DNA from: Ruegeria marina
GTDB lineage: Bacteria; Pseudomonadota; Alphaproteobacteria; Rhodobacterales; Rhodobacteraceae
NCBI RefSeq assembly: GCF_900101475.1
Contig: NZ_FMZV01000008.1
Coordinates: forward strand, 62,001 to 126,000
DNA length: 64,000 nt
Direction: 5' to 3'
Position numbers and translations under genes: made by a program
Notes under the pieces: model-generated
The model's database searches: none
What the model was told of the DNA's origin: nothing
Seen by the model: only the letters and a program-made list of their open reading frames with translations
In this document: positions 51,741 through 61,643 of the stretch, one piece after another
Position numbering within the stretch: the stretch's first letter is position 1
Layout of the letters: every line of letters starts with the position of its first letter

Positions 51741-53042
51741 ATGCCGCGAACCAAGGATCTTATCGACCGGCGTAAAGCGGCGGTGGCCAATGGCGTTGCG
51801 ACGCGTCGCATCTATGCGGCACGCGCCGAAAACGCCGAATTGTGGGATGTTGACGGCAAGCGCTATCTCGATCTTGCCGCCGGGATCGCGGTTAACAATA
51901 CCGGCCACCGCCACCCCAAATTGATGGCGGCGGTTGCGGCACAGGCCGAGGCCTTTACCCATACCTGTTTCCACGTTGCGCCTTATGAGGGTTATGTGCG
52001 TCTGGCCGAGCGGTTGAACGCGGCTACTCCGGGGGATTTCGCCAAAAAGACCATGCTGGTCACGACCGGGGCCGAAGCGGTTGAAAACGCGGTCAAGATG
52101 GCGCGGGCCTTTACCGGACGGTCGGGTGTGATCGCTTTTTCGGGCGCGTTTCATGGCCGCACTCTGATGGGGATGGCGCTTTGCGGCAAGGTTCAGCCCT
52201 ACAAGCGCTCCTTTGGAGCGATGCCGCCCGAGGTGTATCATGCGGTCTTCCCGAACGCCTATCACGGGGTCACGCCCGAGATGAGCCTGGCGCAGATCCA
52301 ACAACTCTTCCGCTCCACGATCGATCCGGAACGGGTGGCGGCGATCATCATCGAGCCGGTACAGGGCGAGGGCGGGTTCAACGTCGCGCCGCCAGAGTTC
52401 CTGCGCGGGCTGCGGGCAGTGTGCGATAGGCATGGGATCGTGCTGATCGCGGACGAGGTGCAGGCGGGCATGGCGCGGACCGGCAAGCTCTTTGCCATGG
52501 AACATGCAGGTGTGGCGGCCGACCTGGTGACGATGGCCAAGGGGCTGGCCGGGGGCTTTCCCCTGTCGGCGGTCACGGGCCGGGCCGAGATCGTCGATGC
52601 GGCGCCGCCGGGCGGGATCGGGGGTACCTATGCGGGTAATCCGCTGGCCGTGGCCGCCGCAAATGCAGTGCTGGATGTCATAGCGGACGAGGGGTTGTGC
52701 ATTCGGGCCGAACAGGTGGGCGATGTGTTGCGTCAACGGCTAGAGGCGATGGCCGCGCGGCAGGGGATGGAGGCGATCGGCGATGTGCGCGGCGTCGGCG
52801 CCATGGTGGCGTTCGAACTGGTCACCGACCGGGCGACACGGGCGCCTGATGCAGCCCTGACGCAGGCGATCGTGGCCGAGGCCGAGGCGCGCGGGCTGAT
52901 CATCCTGCCCTGTGGCACGTATGGCAACGTGGTGCGCCTGTTGCCACCGCTGACCGTTCCGATGGCGCAGGTAGACGAGGCCCTCGATATCCTCGAAGCC
53001 GCGCTTGAGGCGGCCATCGGCAAGGCGGCGCGGGCGGCCTGA
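51741..53042 (+). CDS. Class III omega-aminotransferase (4-aminobutyrate aminotransferase-like)
   Basis: The protein has 433 residues from ATG 51741, behind GGAGGG. PLP fold type I, class III: TTGAEAVENAVKMARAFTGR, FSGAFHGRTLMGMALCG, EPVQGEGGFNVAP, the Asp-containing LIADEVQAGMARTG and the PLP Lys in VTMAKGLAGGFPLSAV. It moves the terminal amino group of a substrate such as GABA to 2-oxoglutarate, giving a semialdehyde. The aldehyde dehydrogenase gene follows, fitting a GABA-type route, but beta-alanine or 5-aminovalerate are equally possible. Confidence 0.92.
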   Translation: MPRTKDLIDRRKAAVANGVATRRIYAARAENAELWDVDGKRYLDLAAGIAVNNTGHRHPKLMAAVAAQAEAFTHTCFHVAPYEGYVRLAERLNAATPGDFAKKTMLVTTGAEAVENAVKMARAFTGRSGVIAFSGAFHGRTLMGMALCGKVQPYKRSFGAMPPEVYHAVFPNAYHGVTPEMSLAQIQQLFRSTIDPERVAAIIIEPVQGEGGFNVAPPEFLRGLRAVCDRHGIVLIADEVQAGMARTGKLFAMEHAGVAADLVTMAKGLAGGFPLSAVTGRAEIVDAAPPGGIGGTYAGNPLAVAAANAVLDVIADEGLCIRAEQVGDVLRQRLEAMAARQGMEAIGDVRGVGAMVAFELVTDRATRAPDAALTQAIVAEAEARGLIILPCGTYGNVVRLLPPLTVPMAQVDEALDILEAALEAAIGKAARAA

Positions 53043-53070
53043 GTCCGCTATCCCAACTGGAGGAACTGCG

Positions 53071-54501
53071 ATGAAAATGAACCTCGTTGCCGGGGAATGG
53101 GTTGGCGCGTCCGATGCGTCGGAAAACCGCAACCCGGCGAACCGGGCCGACCTGATCGGGCTTTATGCCCAGGGTTCGACGGAGACGGTGCAAGCGGCGG
53201 TGGCGGCCGCACAAGGCGCGCTCGCGGATTGGGCGGCCAGCACGCCCCAACGCCGAGCGGATCTGTTGGAAACGGTGGCCCAGGCCATTCTGGCGCGCGC
53301 GGACGAGATCGGTCATCTGCTGGCGCGAGAGGAAGGCAAGACGCTGGCCGAAGCACGCGGCGAGGCGATGCGCGCCGGGCAGATCTTTCGCTTTTTCGCG
53401 GGCGAGGCGCTGAGGATCTGCGGCGATGCATTGGCCTCGGTCCGTCCTGGGGTGAGCGTCGAGGTGACGCGCGAGCCCGTGGGCGTGGTCGGGATCATCA
53501 CGCCGTGGAATTTCCCCATCGCGATCCCGGCATGGAAAATCGCCCCGGCGCTGGCCTATGGCAATACCGTGGTGTTCAAACCCGCCGACCTGACGCCGGG
53601 CTGTGCGCATCTGCTGGCCGAAATCCTGCACCAGGCGAGGGTGCCTGCCGGCGTGTTCAACCTGGTGATGGGGCGCGGCGCGGTGGTGGGAGATGCCCTC
53701 GTGAAACATCCCGGCGTCGATGCGATTTCCTTCACCGGCTCGGTGCCGGTGGGCCGGGCGCTGGCTGCCGATGCCGCGCGGGGTCTGAAAAAGCTGCAAC
53801 TCGAGATGGGCGGCAAGAACCCGATGGTGGTTCTGAACGACGCCGATCTCGACCTCGCAGCAGAGGTCTGCCTGAATGGTGCGTTCTATTCGACCGGGCA
53901 GCGTTGCACCGCGTCGTCGCGGCTGATCGTCGAAGCGGGTATTCATGATGCCTTTGTCAAACGGCTGGTGAAAGGGGCGCAGACGCTGCGCGTGGGCGAC
54001 CCGCTCGACAGTGCAACCCAGGTCGGGCCGGTGGTGTCTGACGCGCAATTGCAGGGCAATCTCGCCTATGTCAGCCTGGCGCGGGACGAGGGCTGCGAAG
54101 TGATCGGCGGCGAGCGGCTGAACGGCAAGGCCGAAGGGTACTTTCAGCGGCCTGCGGTTTTCCTGGGGGCGTCGAACAGGATGCGTTCGAGCCGGGAAGA
54201 GATTTTCGGGCCTTGCGCCAGCGTGATCAAGGCCGCCGATTTCGAAGAAGCGCTGACGCTGGCCAACGATAGCGAATTCGGCCTGAGCGCGGGCATCTGC
54301 ACCGGCAGTCTGAAACATGCGCGCGCGTTTCGGCAGCGGGCAAAGGCTGGAATGGTGATGGTCAACCTGCCAACCGCCGGGGTCGACTATCATGTGCCCT
54401 TCGGCGGGCGAAAGGGGTCGTCCTATGGCCAGCGGGAACAGGGACGCTATGCCGCCGAGTTCTATACCACGGTCAAGACCGCCTATGAGTTCGCAGGATG
54501 A
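53071..54501 (+). CDS. NAD(P)-dependent aldehyde dehydrogenase (semialdehyde-type)
   Basis: The protein has 476 residues from ATG 53071, behind GGAGGAA. Aldehyde dehydrogenase hallmarks: GIITPWNFPIAIPAWKIAPA, the general base Glu in LEMGGKNPM and the nucleophilic Cys in STGQRCTASS. It oxidises the semialdehyde formed by the preceding enzyme to a carboxylic acid. Similarity in layout to succinate-semialdehyde and 2-oxoglutarate-semialdehyde dehydrogenases is strong, but substrate cannot be fixed. The stop overlaps the kinase gene start by 4 bases. Confidence 0.92.
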   Translation: MKMNLVAGEWVGASDASENRNPANRADLIGLYAQGSTETVQAAVAAAQGALADWAASTPQRRADLLETVAQAILARADEIGHLLAREEGKTLAEARGEAMRAGQIFRFFAGEALRICGDALASVRPGVSVEVTREPVGVVGIITPWNFPIAIPAWKIAPALAYGNTVVFKPADLTPGCAHLLAEILHQARVPAGVFNLVMGRGAVVGDALVKHPGVDAISFTGSVPVGRALAADAARGLKKLQLEMGGKNPMVVLNDADLDLAAEVCLNGAFYSTGQRCTASSRLIVEAGIHDAFVKRLVKGAQTLRVGDPLDSATQVGPVVSDAQLQGNLAYVSLARDEGCEVIGGERLNGKAEGYFQRPAVFLGASNRMRSSREEIFGPCASVIKAADFEEALTLANDSEFGLSAGICTGSLKHARAFRQRAKAGMVMVNLPTAGVDYHVPFGGRKGSSYGQREQGRYAAEFYTTVKTAYEFAG

Positions 54502-55595
54502 GCGGGATGGAGGCCATTCTGGCGATCAACCCCGGCACAACGACGACGCGCTGCGCGCTCTACGCGCCGCGCGGCGGTGCGGTGGAACTGCTGGCAGAAG
54601 AAACCTTCGAGCATGACGAAGCCGAGATGGCGCAGTTTTCGAACATCGCGGCCCAGCTCGACTTTCGTGCGGCCCAGGTGGCGGCGTTTCTGGACTGGCA
54701 TCCGGATGTGCGGCTGGTGGCCTGCGCCGGGCGGGGCGGCATGCTGACGCCGGTCCCGGCCGGGGTGATCGAGGTTTCCGACGCGTTAGTCGCTGTCGCG
54801 CTGCACCGCCCGGTTTACCAACATGCCAGCAATCTGGGGGCACCGCTGGCGCATCGTATTGCCAGCGCGCAAGGCGCGCGCGCCTTCATTGTCGATCCGG
54901 TCAGCGTGGACGAACTGGCGCCCGTGGCGCGGGTTTCGGGTTTTGCCGAGATCCCGCGGTTTTCCTTTGTTCATGCGTTGAATATCCGCGCCTGCGGTCG
55001 GCGGCTGGCAAGCGATCTGGGCAAGCCGTTTGACGAATTGCGCGCGGTGGTAGCGCATTTGGGGGCCGGGTTTTCCATCGCGGCACTGCTGGGCGGGCGC
55101 CTGGTCGACAGTTCGAACCGGATGGAATCCTCGCCTTTTACGCCGGAGCGGGCGGGCGGCCTGCCACCGCTGCCCCTGATCGAGCTTTGCTATTCGGGGC
55201 GCTACACGCGCCAGGAACTGCTGAACAAGCTTTACGGGCAGGGCGGGGTTTACGGGTTGCTAGGCACCAAGGACATCCGCCGCGTAGAGGCGATGATCGC
55301 GGCAGGCGACGAGAGAGCGGCGCTGGTGTTCGAGGCGATGCTCTATCAGGTGGCCAAAACGGTGGGCGCAATGGCTTCGGTGGCGGATTTCGATCTCGAC
55401 GGGATCGTTCTGACCGGTGGATTGGCCAACAGCTCCCGCGTGCGCGGATATCTCGACGGCAAGCTGGCGCGGTTGGCGCCCCTCTTCACCTATCCGGGTA
55501 GCGACGAGTGTCGGGCGCTGGCCGAAGGTGCCGCGCGGGTGCTGTGCGGGACCGAGCAGGCGATGCGCTGGCCGCTTGCGGCGCAAGCGGCATGA
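54498..55595 (+). CDS. buk: Butyrate kinase-family acyl kinase
   Basis: The protein has 365 residues, with ATGA overlap to the dehydrogenase gene. ASKHA-fold motifs: AINPGTTTTRCALY near the N-terminus (phosphate 1), VAHLGAGFSIAAL and the adenosine motif IVLTGGLANSSRV near the C-terminus. The length and YSGRYTRQELLNKLYGQGG segment match butyrate kinases rather than acetate kinases. It interconverts a short-chain acid plus ATP with the acyl phosphate. Directly upstream of phosphate butyryltransferase, it would either activate the acid produced by the dehydrogenase or recover ATP. Such genes are typical of fermenters, so finding them here is notable. Confidence 0.88.
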   Translation: MSGMEAILAINPGTTTTRCALYAPRGGAVELLAEETFEHDEAEMAQFSNIAAQLDFRAAQVAAFLDWHPDVRLVACAGRGGMLTPVPAGVIEVSDALVAVALHRPVYQHASNLGAPLAHRIASAQGARAFIVDPVSVDELAPVARVSGFAEIPRFSFVHALNIRACGRRLASDLGKPFDELRAVVAHLGAGFSIAALLGGRLVDSSNRMESSPFTPERAGGLPPLPLIELCYSGRYTRQELLNKLYGQGGVYGLLGTKDIRRVEAMIAAGDERAALVFEAMLYQVAKTVGAMASVADFDLDGIVLTGGLANSSRVRGYLDGKLARLAPLFTYPGSDECRALAEGAARVLCGTEQAMRWPLAAQAA

Positions 55596-56539
55596 CAGCG
55601 GTACGGTCGTTCGCGGCGCTGCGCGGGTTTGCCCGCGCCGCTGCCCCGCTGCGGCCCGTGGTGGCCGGCGGTGAAGCGACAGAGGTAATCGTGGCGCTGG
55701 CGACCATGCTGGAGAGCGGCTTGATCGACGGCGCGGTGGTGACTGGCGATTCCGAGGCAATGGCGCCGTTGATGATTCCGGAGTTGCACGGGGCCATCGA
55801 GGTCGTGCCGGCTTCTGGCGTCCATGAATGCGCCCGCGCGGCCGTGGCCGCCATTCGCGCGGGGCGCGGCGATGTGCTGATGAAAGGCCATGTCGACAGC
55901 ACCAGCTATCTGCGCGCGGTGGTCGACCGCGCCGACGGGTTGCGCGACGGCGATGTCCTGTCGAATGTGACGGTGGCGGAAATGCCCTCGCTCGGGCGGC
56001 TGATCGCGGCGACGGATAACGGCATCCTGCCGATGCCGACGCTGGAACAGAAGCGTCAGATCGTGCGCAATACCACGGCACTTTTCGCCGGGCTGGGTGT
56101 GCGGCCTGTAAAGGTGGCCGCCGTTTGCGCGACCGAAAAGGCCAGTGATGCGATTCCGGCGACACGCGACGCTGAGGCGCTGGCGCGCGGGGGGCTGCCC
56201 GGGTTCGAGATCGGCGGGCCGATGGGCTATGACGTGGCCGTGTCGCCCGAGGCGGCGCGGATCAAGGGTCTACAGGACATGCCGGCGGCGGGGGCGGCGG
56301 ATTTGCTGCTGTTTCCCACAATCGACGCGGCCAATGCCGTGGCGAAGGCATGGAAATTCCACGGGCAGGCGGAAACCGGCTCGATCGTGCTGGGCGCGCG
56401 GGTTCCGGTACTATTGAACTCGCGCTCGGATTCGGCGGCGCGGCGGGTGAATGCGCTGCTGCTTGCAGGCGCGATGCTGCGCGGGCGGGCGGCAGCCGGA
56501 TCAGGCGGGGCGAAGCGCCGCGCTGCGCTGGAACTCTGA
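55592..56539 (+). CDS. ptb: Phosphate butyryltransferase-family enzyme
   Basis: The protein has 315 residues from ATG 55592 (4-base overlap with the kinase). It has the phosphate acetyl/butyryltransferase fold with DVLMKGHVDSTSYLRAVVD, LSNVTVAEMPSLGRL and the C-terminal VLLNSRSDSAARRVNALLLA, all typical of the family. It exchanges phosphate and CoA on a short-chain acyl group. Together with the kinase it links free acid and acyl-CoA. Its final 39 bases overlap the end of the convergent AraC-family gene. Confidence 0.9.
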   Translation: MTAVRSFAALRGFARAAAPLRPVVAGGEATEVIVALATMLESGLIDGAVVTGDSEAMAPLMIPELHGAIEVVPASGVHECARAAVAAIRAGRGDVLMKGHVDSTSYLRAVVDRADGLRDGDVLSNVTVAEMPSLGRLIAATDNGILPMPTLEQKRQIVRNTTALFAGLGVRPVKVAAVCATEKASDAIPATRDAEALARGGLPGFEIGGPMGYDVAVSPEAARIKGLQDMPAAGAADLLLFPTIDAANAVAKAWKFHGQAETGSIVLGARVPVLLNSRSDSAARRVNALLLAGAMLRGRAAAGSGGAKRRAALEL

Positions 56540-57463
56540 TGGCGTCATCCCGAACTTGGCCTTGAACAGACGCGAAAACTGCGCCTGATCGGCAAAGCCG
56601 AACCGATAGGCCACCTCGGAAATCGGCAGATCGCGCGAGGCCTGGAGCCGGTCGCGCGCGGCCACCAGCCGCTGATCGCGGATCTGCTGGCTGACCGTGC
56701 CGTTCACATCCTTGAACAGATCATGCAGGTACCGCTTGGAGATGCCGCAGGCTTCGGCGATGAGATCGGGGGACAGATCGGGGTCTTTCAGGTTGGCGCG
56801 GATGTATTTCTCGACCCGCGAGAGATGTGCGGCGCGGACCGAGGAATAGCCGCTTTCGCTCGCGTTCGATGCGTCGTTGAGCGCAAGGCCCAGAAGTTCA
56901 AGCAACTGGCGACCGATGGTTTCGCGGGCCGTCGCCGTAAGATCGTCGATCTGGCTCTGCGCGTGGCTGACCATGGTGGCGAAAAGCCCCGCCGTTCCGG
57001 TGGTGGCGTCGATGACCCGGGCGCAAAACCGGTCGGGTTGGCGCACCCGCTCGGCCAGCGCCCGGCGGCTGACCTTGAGCACATAGAGATCGTTGGGGCG
57101 CTCGTAGAGGAAGCGATAGGGTTCATCGCCACGTTCGATGATGAACCCGCCGGGATCGCAGCGCACATCGCGGCCCAACTGGCGAAACTCGACCGAGGTG
57201 GCGCGGGGCAGGGTGACCAGATACTGCTCTTCCTGCGCGCTCCGGATATGCGAGCGACGGCGTTCATAGTTCACCGGATCAGAGGTCAGCCGCGACATGC
57301 CGACATGGCCAAGCTCGGAGCGGGTCAGTTCGCCGTCGAACCGTACCGGATCGCGGAATTGCAGCTCGAGCGGAAAATAGGCTTCTGACACTACTGCATT
57401 CCATTTGCTGGAACGATGCTGCGGCTCTGTCGCACTCGTCGAAAAGCGGAACGCGGCTGTCAT
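56501..57463 (-). CDS. AraC-family transcriptional regulator
   Basis: The protein has 320 residues from ATG 57463, behind GGGAGGA. The N-terminal part matches the AraC-binding-like domain (PF14525 type; SELGHVGMSRLTSDPVNYER). The C-terminal 100 residues hold the double HTH (LIAEACGISKRYLHDLFKDV; EVAYRFGFADQAQFSRLFKA). It is divergent from the hydantoinase operon by 271 bases and may activate that operon rather than the kinase/transferase genes it converges with. Confidence 0.9.
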   Translation of the reverse strand: MTAAFRFSTSATEPQHRSSKWNAVVSEAYFPLELQFRDPVRFDGELTRSELGHVGMSRLTSDPVNYERRRSHIRSAQEEQYLVTLPRATSVEFRQLGRDVRCDPGGFIIERGDEPYRFLYERPNDLYVLKVSRRALAERVRQPDRFCARVIDATTGTAGLFATMVSHAQSQIDDLTATARETIGRQLLELLGLALNDASNASESGYSSVRAAHLSRVEKYIRANLKDPDLSPDLIAEACGISKRYLHDLFKDVNGTVSQQIRDQRLVAARDRLQASRDLPISEVAYRFGFADQAQFSRLFKAKFGMTPSEFQRSAALRPA

Positions 57464-57582
57464 CGATTGGTCCTCCCACCGTGAACGTTACGTCAGGGAG
57501 CACGCGAAACCAAAGGAAAACAGGCGTTCTGCGCTCTGCGTCAACTCATCCTGCGCTGGCTGACAAATTATACTGCGCCATT

Positions 57583-57645
57583 TGCCAAAGCTTTGTGCGC
57601 GGATCGTCAAGACCGGAATCGTTTTCCCGTGAACCCTGTTTGGCA
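57583..57645. promoter_or_regulatory. Inverted half-sites in the AraC/hydantoinase intergenic region
   Basis: TGCCAAA (57583-57589) and TTTGGCA (57639-57645) are inverted copies 49 bases apart, in the 271-base gap between the AraC gene and the hydantoinase B gene. Such spaced half-sites could be AraC-family binding positions. The evidence is only sequence pattern. Confidence 0.3.
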
Positions 57646-57734
57646 GATCGACGTGCGGAAGGAATGCGCCGAATCCGGGAAGAACCAAGACCCGGCTGGC
57701 GCGGCTTCTGCACCCAAGCAGAGGACCGGAAACC

Positions 57735-59486
57735 ATGGCAGAACGACAAGTCGACCCGATCACGCTTTCAGTGGTGAGAGGCGTTCTTGAAACCACCCAG
57801 CGCGAGATGACGATGGCATTGGAAAAGACCGCACGCAGCTCGGTCTTCAACCTGGCGCACGACTATTCCACTGCGCTCTTCAACCATACACCCGAGATGA
57901 TCCTGCAAGGACAGGACATTCCGATTCATCTGGGGTCGCTCATCCCGGCGATGAAGGCGGTCAACAAGTTCTTCGATGGCGACATCAACGAGGGTGACCT
58001 GATCCTGCACAACGACCCCGACTATGCCGGGTCGCACATCATCGACACGTGCATGTATTACCCGGTGTTCTACAAGGGCGAGCTTGTGTTCTGGACCGTG
58101 TGCAAGGGCCACCTGACCGATATCGGCGGGCCGGTTCCGGCGGGATACAACCCCGAGGCCAAGGAGATCTTTGCCGAGGGGCTGCGCATTCCGCCGGTCA
58201 AGATCTGGGACAAGGGTGTTCCGCGCAACGATGTACTGAACCTGCTGCTGACCAACATGCGGGCGCGGCGCGACCAGGAGGGCGATTTCAACGCCCTGAT
58301 CGGCGCCTGCCAGGTGGGCGCGCGCAACCTGATCGCGCTGATGGACAAATACGGCAAGGACGTGGTGCAGGACTGCATCGAAGAGCTTTTGGCGATGGCC
58401 AACCGGCACATGTCCGGACTGATCGCCAAGGTCCCGGACGGGACCTATACCGGTACCGCGGTACTTGAGGACGCGGGCCACGGTTTTGGTGATTTCGACA
58501 TCACCGCGACCGTGACGATCAAGGGCGAAACTTGCCATATCGAAATCGCCAGCCCGCCGCAGATCCCTTATTTCATCAATTCATACGAGGGCAATTCCTA
58601 TTCCGGCGTCTATCTGGGCCTGATGATGTTTGCCCAGTTGCCGCCGCCCTATAACGAAGGGCTGTATCGCAATGTGACGGTCGACATGGGCCCCAAGGGC
58701 ACGCTCTGCAACGCCAAGCCGCCCGCGCCGCACATGAACTGCACGACGACACCGATGGAAACGCTCACCGACGCGGTGCGGCTGGCCTTTGAACAGGCGG
58801 CGCCGGAGAAGGTTTCGGCCTCCTGGGGTCATGCGAACGGCTGCAACATAGCAGGCTGGGATACCCGGCACGACGAGGAATACGTGACCATGGTGCTGGC
58901 CTCGATCATCTCTGGCGCCGGGGCGACGGCCAGCCAGGACGGTTGGCACGCCTGCGGGCCGGAATGCTGTTTCGGCGCGCTGACCAGCGGCGATATCGAG
59001 ATGCTGGAGCATTCCTATCCGATCATCATCCACGAATACGGGCTGATGACCGACAGCGGTGGCGCGGGCAAGTTCCGGGGCGGCTCGGGCACCCGCTGGG
59101 AGGTCGAACCGCTCGACCGCGACATGACGCTGATCACCTTTGGCGAGGGCCGCCGCATTCCGGCGATGGGCGCGGCCGGAGCGAAATCCGCCATGGTCGA
59201 GAAAAAGGTCGGTCGTCTGGAAGTCACCCGCGACGGGCAAACCCGGATCATCACCGACAACGTGATCGAAACCATCAAGCCCGGCGAACGCGCGGCCAAT
59301 ATCAATCCCGGTGGCGGCGGCTACGGCAACCCGTTCGAACGCGATGTGCAGAAGGTGGTCGCCGATATCCGCAACGGGCTCGTGTCGATCGAGGGCGCGC
59401 GTCTCGACTATGGCGTGGTGATTGCCGACCCAGAAACGCTGACCGTGGACAAGGCCGCCACGGCAAAGGCCCGCGCGGCGGCCTGA
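57735..59486 (+). CDS. hyuB: Hydantoinase B/oxoprolinase family protein
   Basis: The protein has 583 residues, the usual length for HyuB-type subunits. Family segments include TARSSVFNLAHDYSTALF, HNDPDYAGSHIIDTCMY, GGPVPAGYNPEAKEI, and the C-terminal DSGGAGKFRGGSGTRWE and NPGGGGYGNPFER. With HyuA it forms ATP-dependent ring-opening amidases (N-methylhydantoinase, 5-oxoprolinase) or related carboxylases. The B gene precedes A here, reversed from the more common order. Downstream ABC genes suggest substrate uptake is coupled. Confidence 0.92.
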   Translation: MAERQVDPITLSVVRGVLETTQREMTMALEKTARSSVFNLAHDYSTALFNHTPEMILQGQDIPIHLGSLIPAMKAVNKFFDGDINEGDLILHNDPDYAGSHIIDTCMYYPVFYKGELVFWTVCKGHLTDIGGPVPAGYNPEAKEIFAEGLRIPPVKIWDKGVPRNDVLNLLLTNMRARRDQEGDFNALIGACQVGARNLIALMDKYGKDVVQDCIEELLAMANRHMSGLIAKVPDGTYTGTAVLEDAGHGFGDFDITATVTIKGETCHIEIASPPQIPYFINSYEGNSYSGVYLGLMMFAQLPPPYNEGLYRNVTVDMGPKGTLCNAKPPAPHMNCTTTPMETLTDAVRLAFEQAAPEKVSASWGHANGCNIAGWDTRHDEEYVTMVLASIISGAGATASQDGWHACGPECCFGALTSGDIEMLEHSYPIIIHEYGLMTDSGGAGKFRGGSGTRWEVEPLDRDMTLITFGEGRRIPAMGAAGAKSAMVEKKVGRLEVTRDGQTRIITDNVIETIKPGERAANINPGGGGYGNPFERDVQKVVADIRNGLVSIEGARLDYGVVIADPETLTVDKAATAKARAAA

Positions 59487-59513
59487 AGTCTCTGACATAA
59501 AAGGATTATTCTC

Positions 59514-61634
59514 ATGCGTAGCAAATATCGTCTGGGCATCGACGCCGGCGGCACCTTCACCGATTTCATCCTGGCAAGCGCCGGTGGCGAGGTGCAGATC
59601 TTCAAGGTCCTTTCAACCCCTACGGAACCGACCAAGGCCATCCGCAACGGGCTGGCCCTGATCACCGAGGAAACCGGGCTGAGCGCGGAAGAGATCGTTT
59701 CGAACTCGGATCTCTGCATCAACGGCACCACCGTGGGGCTCAACGCGCTGATCACCCATAACGGCGCCAAAACCGGGTTGATCGCGACGCGCGGCCACGA
59801 GGATTCGATTGAAATCCGGCTGGGCCACAAGGAAGACGGCTATCGTTACGATCCCGAATATCCGCCCGCGACGATGCTGGTGCCGCGCCACCTGCGCAAA
59901 GGGGTGAGCGAGCGGGTCATTTCGGATGGGTCGGTCCGCACCCCGCTGAACGAGGAGGATGTTCGCGCGGCCTGCCGGTATTTTATCGCCGAAGGCGTGG
60001 AATCGGTGGCGATCAGCTTTGTCTGGTCGGTGCTGCATCCCGAACACGAGATGCGCGCGGCCCAAATCGTGCGCGAGATGATGCCGGATGTGCGGTTGAC
60101 CGTCGGCAGCCAGCTTTACCCGCAGGTGCGCGAATACACCCGGACCTCGACCGCCATCGTGAACGCCTATCTGGCGCCGATCCTGCAACGCTATGTCGAG
60201 GCGATCGACTCCTATTTTCGCGAGTTGGGGTCGAAACACCCGGTCCGCTATTTCCAGTCGAATGGCGGGCTGGCTCTGGGCAAGGTGGTGACGGATCAGT
60301 CAGTATACGCCATCAACTCTGGCCCCGCTTCGGCACCTCAGGCGGCACTCGACGTGGGTGCGCCCTGGCGTGAGCAGAACATCATCACCTGCGACATGGG
60401 CGGTACCTCTTTCGACATCACGCTCACCAAGGACGGCAAGGCCAACGTCAACAAGAACATCGACTTCCTGCGCTATCGCATTGGAATTCCAATGATTCAA
60501 GTGGAAACTCTGGGCGCTGGCGGCGGCTCTATCGGCTGGATCGACGAGATGGGTCTGATGCAGATGGGGCCGCAATCGGCCGGGTCCGAGCCGGGGCCGG
60601 CCTGCTACGGCCAGGGCGGCGAGCGGCCGACGACGACCGATGCCAACCTGGTGCTGGGCTATCTCAACGGCGATGGCCTCGTTGGTGGGCGGCTGCCGCT
60701 CGACATCGGAAAGGCCCGTGCCGCGATCAAGACGCATCTGGCCGATCCGCTGGGGATCAGCGTGGAAAAGGCCGCTTACGGCATGTTCACCATCGTCAAC
60801 AACAACATGGTGAACGCGATCCGCCGGGTTTCGGTGGAACGCGGTTATGACCCGCGCGATTTCGTACTGATGGGCGCGGGCGGGGCGACCGGGGCTCATA
60901 TCACGGCACTGGCGCGCGAAATGGGCATTTCCAAAGTGCTGATCTCGAAACTCGCCTCGGGGCTTTGCGCCTATGGGCAGATCATTTCCGACGTGAAGTA
61001 CAACTATATGGCGCCGGCGCCGCTGCGGCTTCAGGGCGCGGCAGCCGCGAAGACGCTGGACGGGCTCTTCAAAGGGCTCGAGGCGCGTGGCCGCGAGGAT
61101 CTGGCGGGCGACGGGTTTGGCGAGAGCGATATCTCGATCCGCCGTACGCTCGACATGCGCTATGTCGGGCAAGTGCATGAATGCACTGTTGAAATCGGAA
61201 ATTTCGAGGTGACCGAATGCGCGCTGGATGACATCAAGGCGGCGTTCCACGCGCGCCACCGCGAGCTTTACACCTATGACGAGCCGCATAGCGCCGTCGA
61301 GGTGGTGAACGTGGAAAGCGCGATAGCCGGCCATGTCGACAAACCGCAGCGGATGCATATCGCGGCCGGCAAAGGTGCTGCTTCGGCGCTGAAAACCTAT
61401 CGCGATATGGTGTTCAGCGCTGACGGCGCGTCCCAGAACACGCCGGTCTATGATGGCGCGGCGCTGGGGGCCGGCGATGTGCTGCACGGGCCGGCGGTGA
61501 TCGAGGAGGTGACGACGACCATCGTTGTCGAGCCGGGCTGGGCGGTGAACCTGCATGAGACCGGAACCTACGTTTTGACGGCGGATGTCTTGGCCACGCG
61601 CGCTGCGCTGGCCCAAGAACTGATCGAGGCGTGA
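59514..61634 (+). CDS. hyuA: Hydantoinase A/oxoprolinase family protein
   Basis: The protein has 706 residues from ATG 59514, behind AAAAGGA. The ASKHA-type ATP-binding start LGIDAGGTFTDFIL, INGTTVGLNALI, the central ITCDMGGTSFDITL and GAGGATGAHITALAREMGIS are diagnostic of HyuA/5-oxoprolinase/acetone carboxylase beta subunits. It supplies ATP-driven activation of the amide or carbonyl substrate, with the B subunit completing the reaction. It ends 9 bases before the ABC ATPase start and is likely co-transcribed. Confidence 0.93.
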   Translation: MRSKYRLGIDAGGTFTDFILASAGGEVQIFKVLSTPTEPTKAIRNGLALITEETGLSAEEIVSNSDLCINGTTVGLNALITHNGAKTGLIATRGHEDSIEIRLGHKEDGYRYDPEYPPATMLVPRHLRKGVSERVISDGSVRTPLNEEDVRAACRYFIAEGVESVAISFVWSVLHPEHEMRAAQIVREMMPDVRLTVGSQLYPQVREYTRTSTAIVNAYLAPILQRYVEAIDSYFRELGSKHPVRYFQSNGGLALGKVVTDQSVYAINSGPASAPQAALDVGAPWREQNIITCDMGGTSFDITLTKDGKANVNKNIDFLRYRIGIPMIQVETLGAGGGSIGWIDEMGLMQMGPQSAGSEPGPACYGQGGERPTTTDANLVLGYLNGDGLVGGRLPLDIGKARAAIKTHLADPLGISVEKAAYGMFTIVNNNMVNAIRRVSVERGYDPRDFVLMGAGGATGAHITALAREMGISKVLISKLASGLCAYGQIISDVKYNYMAPAPLRLQGAAAAKTLDGLFKGLEARGREDLAGDGFGESDISIRRTLDMRYVGQVHECTVEIGNFEVTECALDDIKAAFHARHRELYTYDEPHSAVEVVNVESAIAGHVDKPQRMHIAAGKGAASALKTYRDMVFSADGASQNTPVYDGAALGAGDVLHGPAVIEEVTTTIVVEPGWAVNLHETGTYVLTADVLATRAALAQELIEA

Positions 61635-61643
61635 GCGGTGGGG

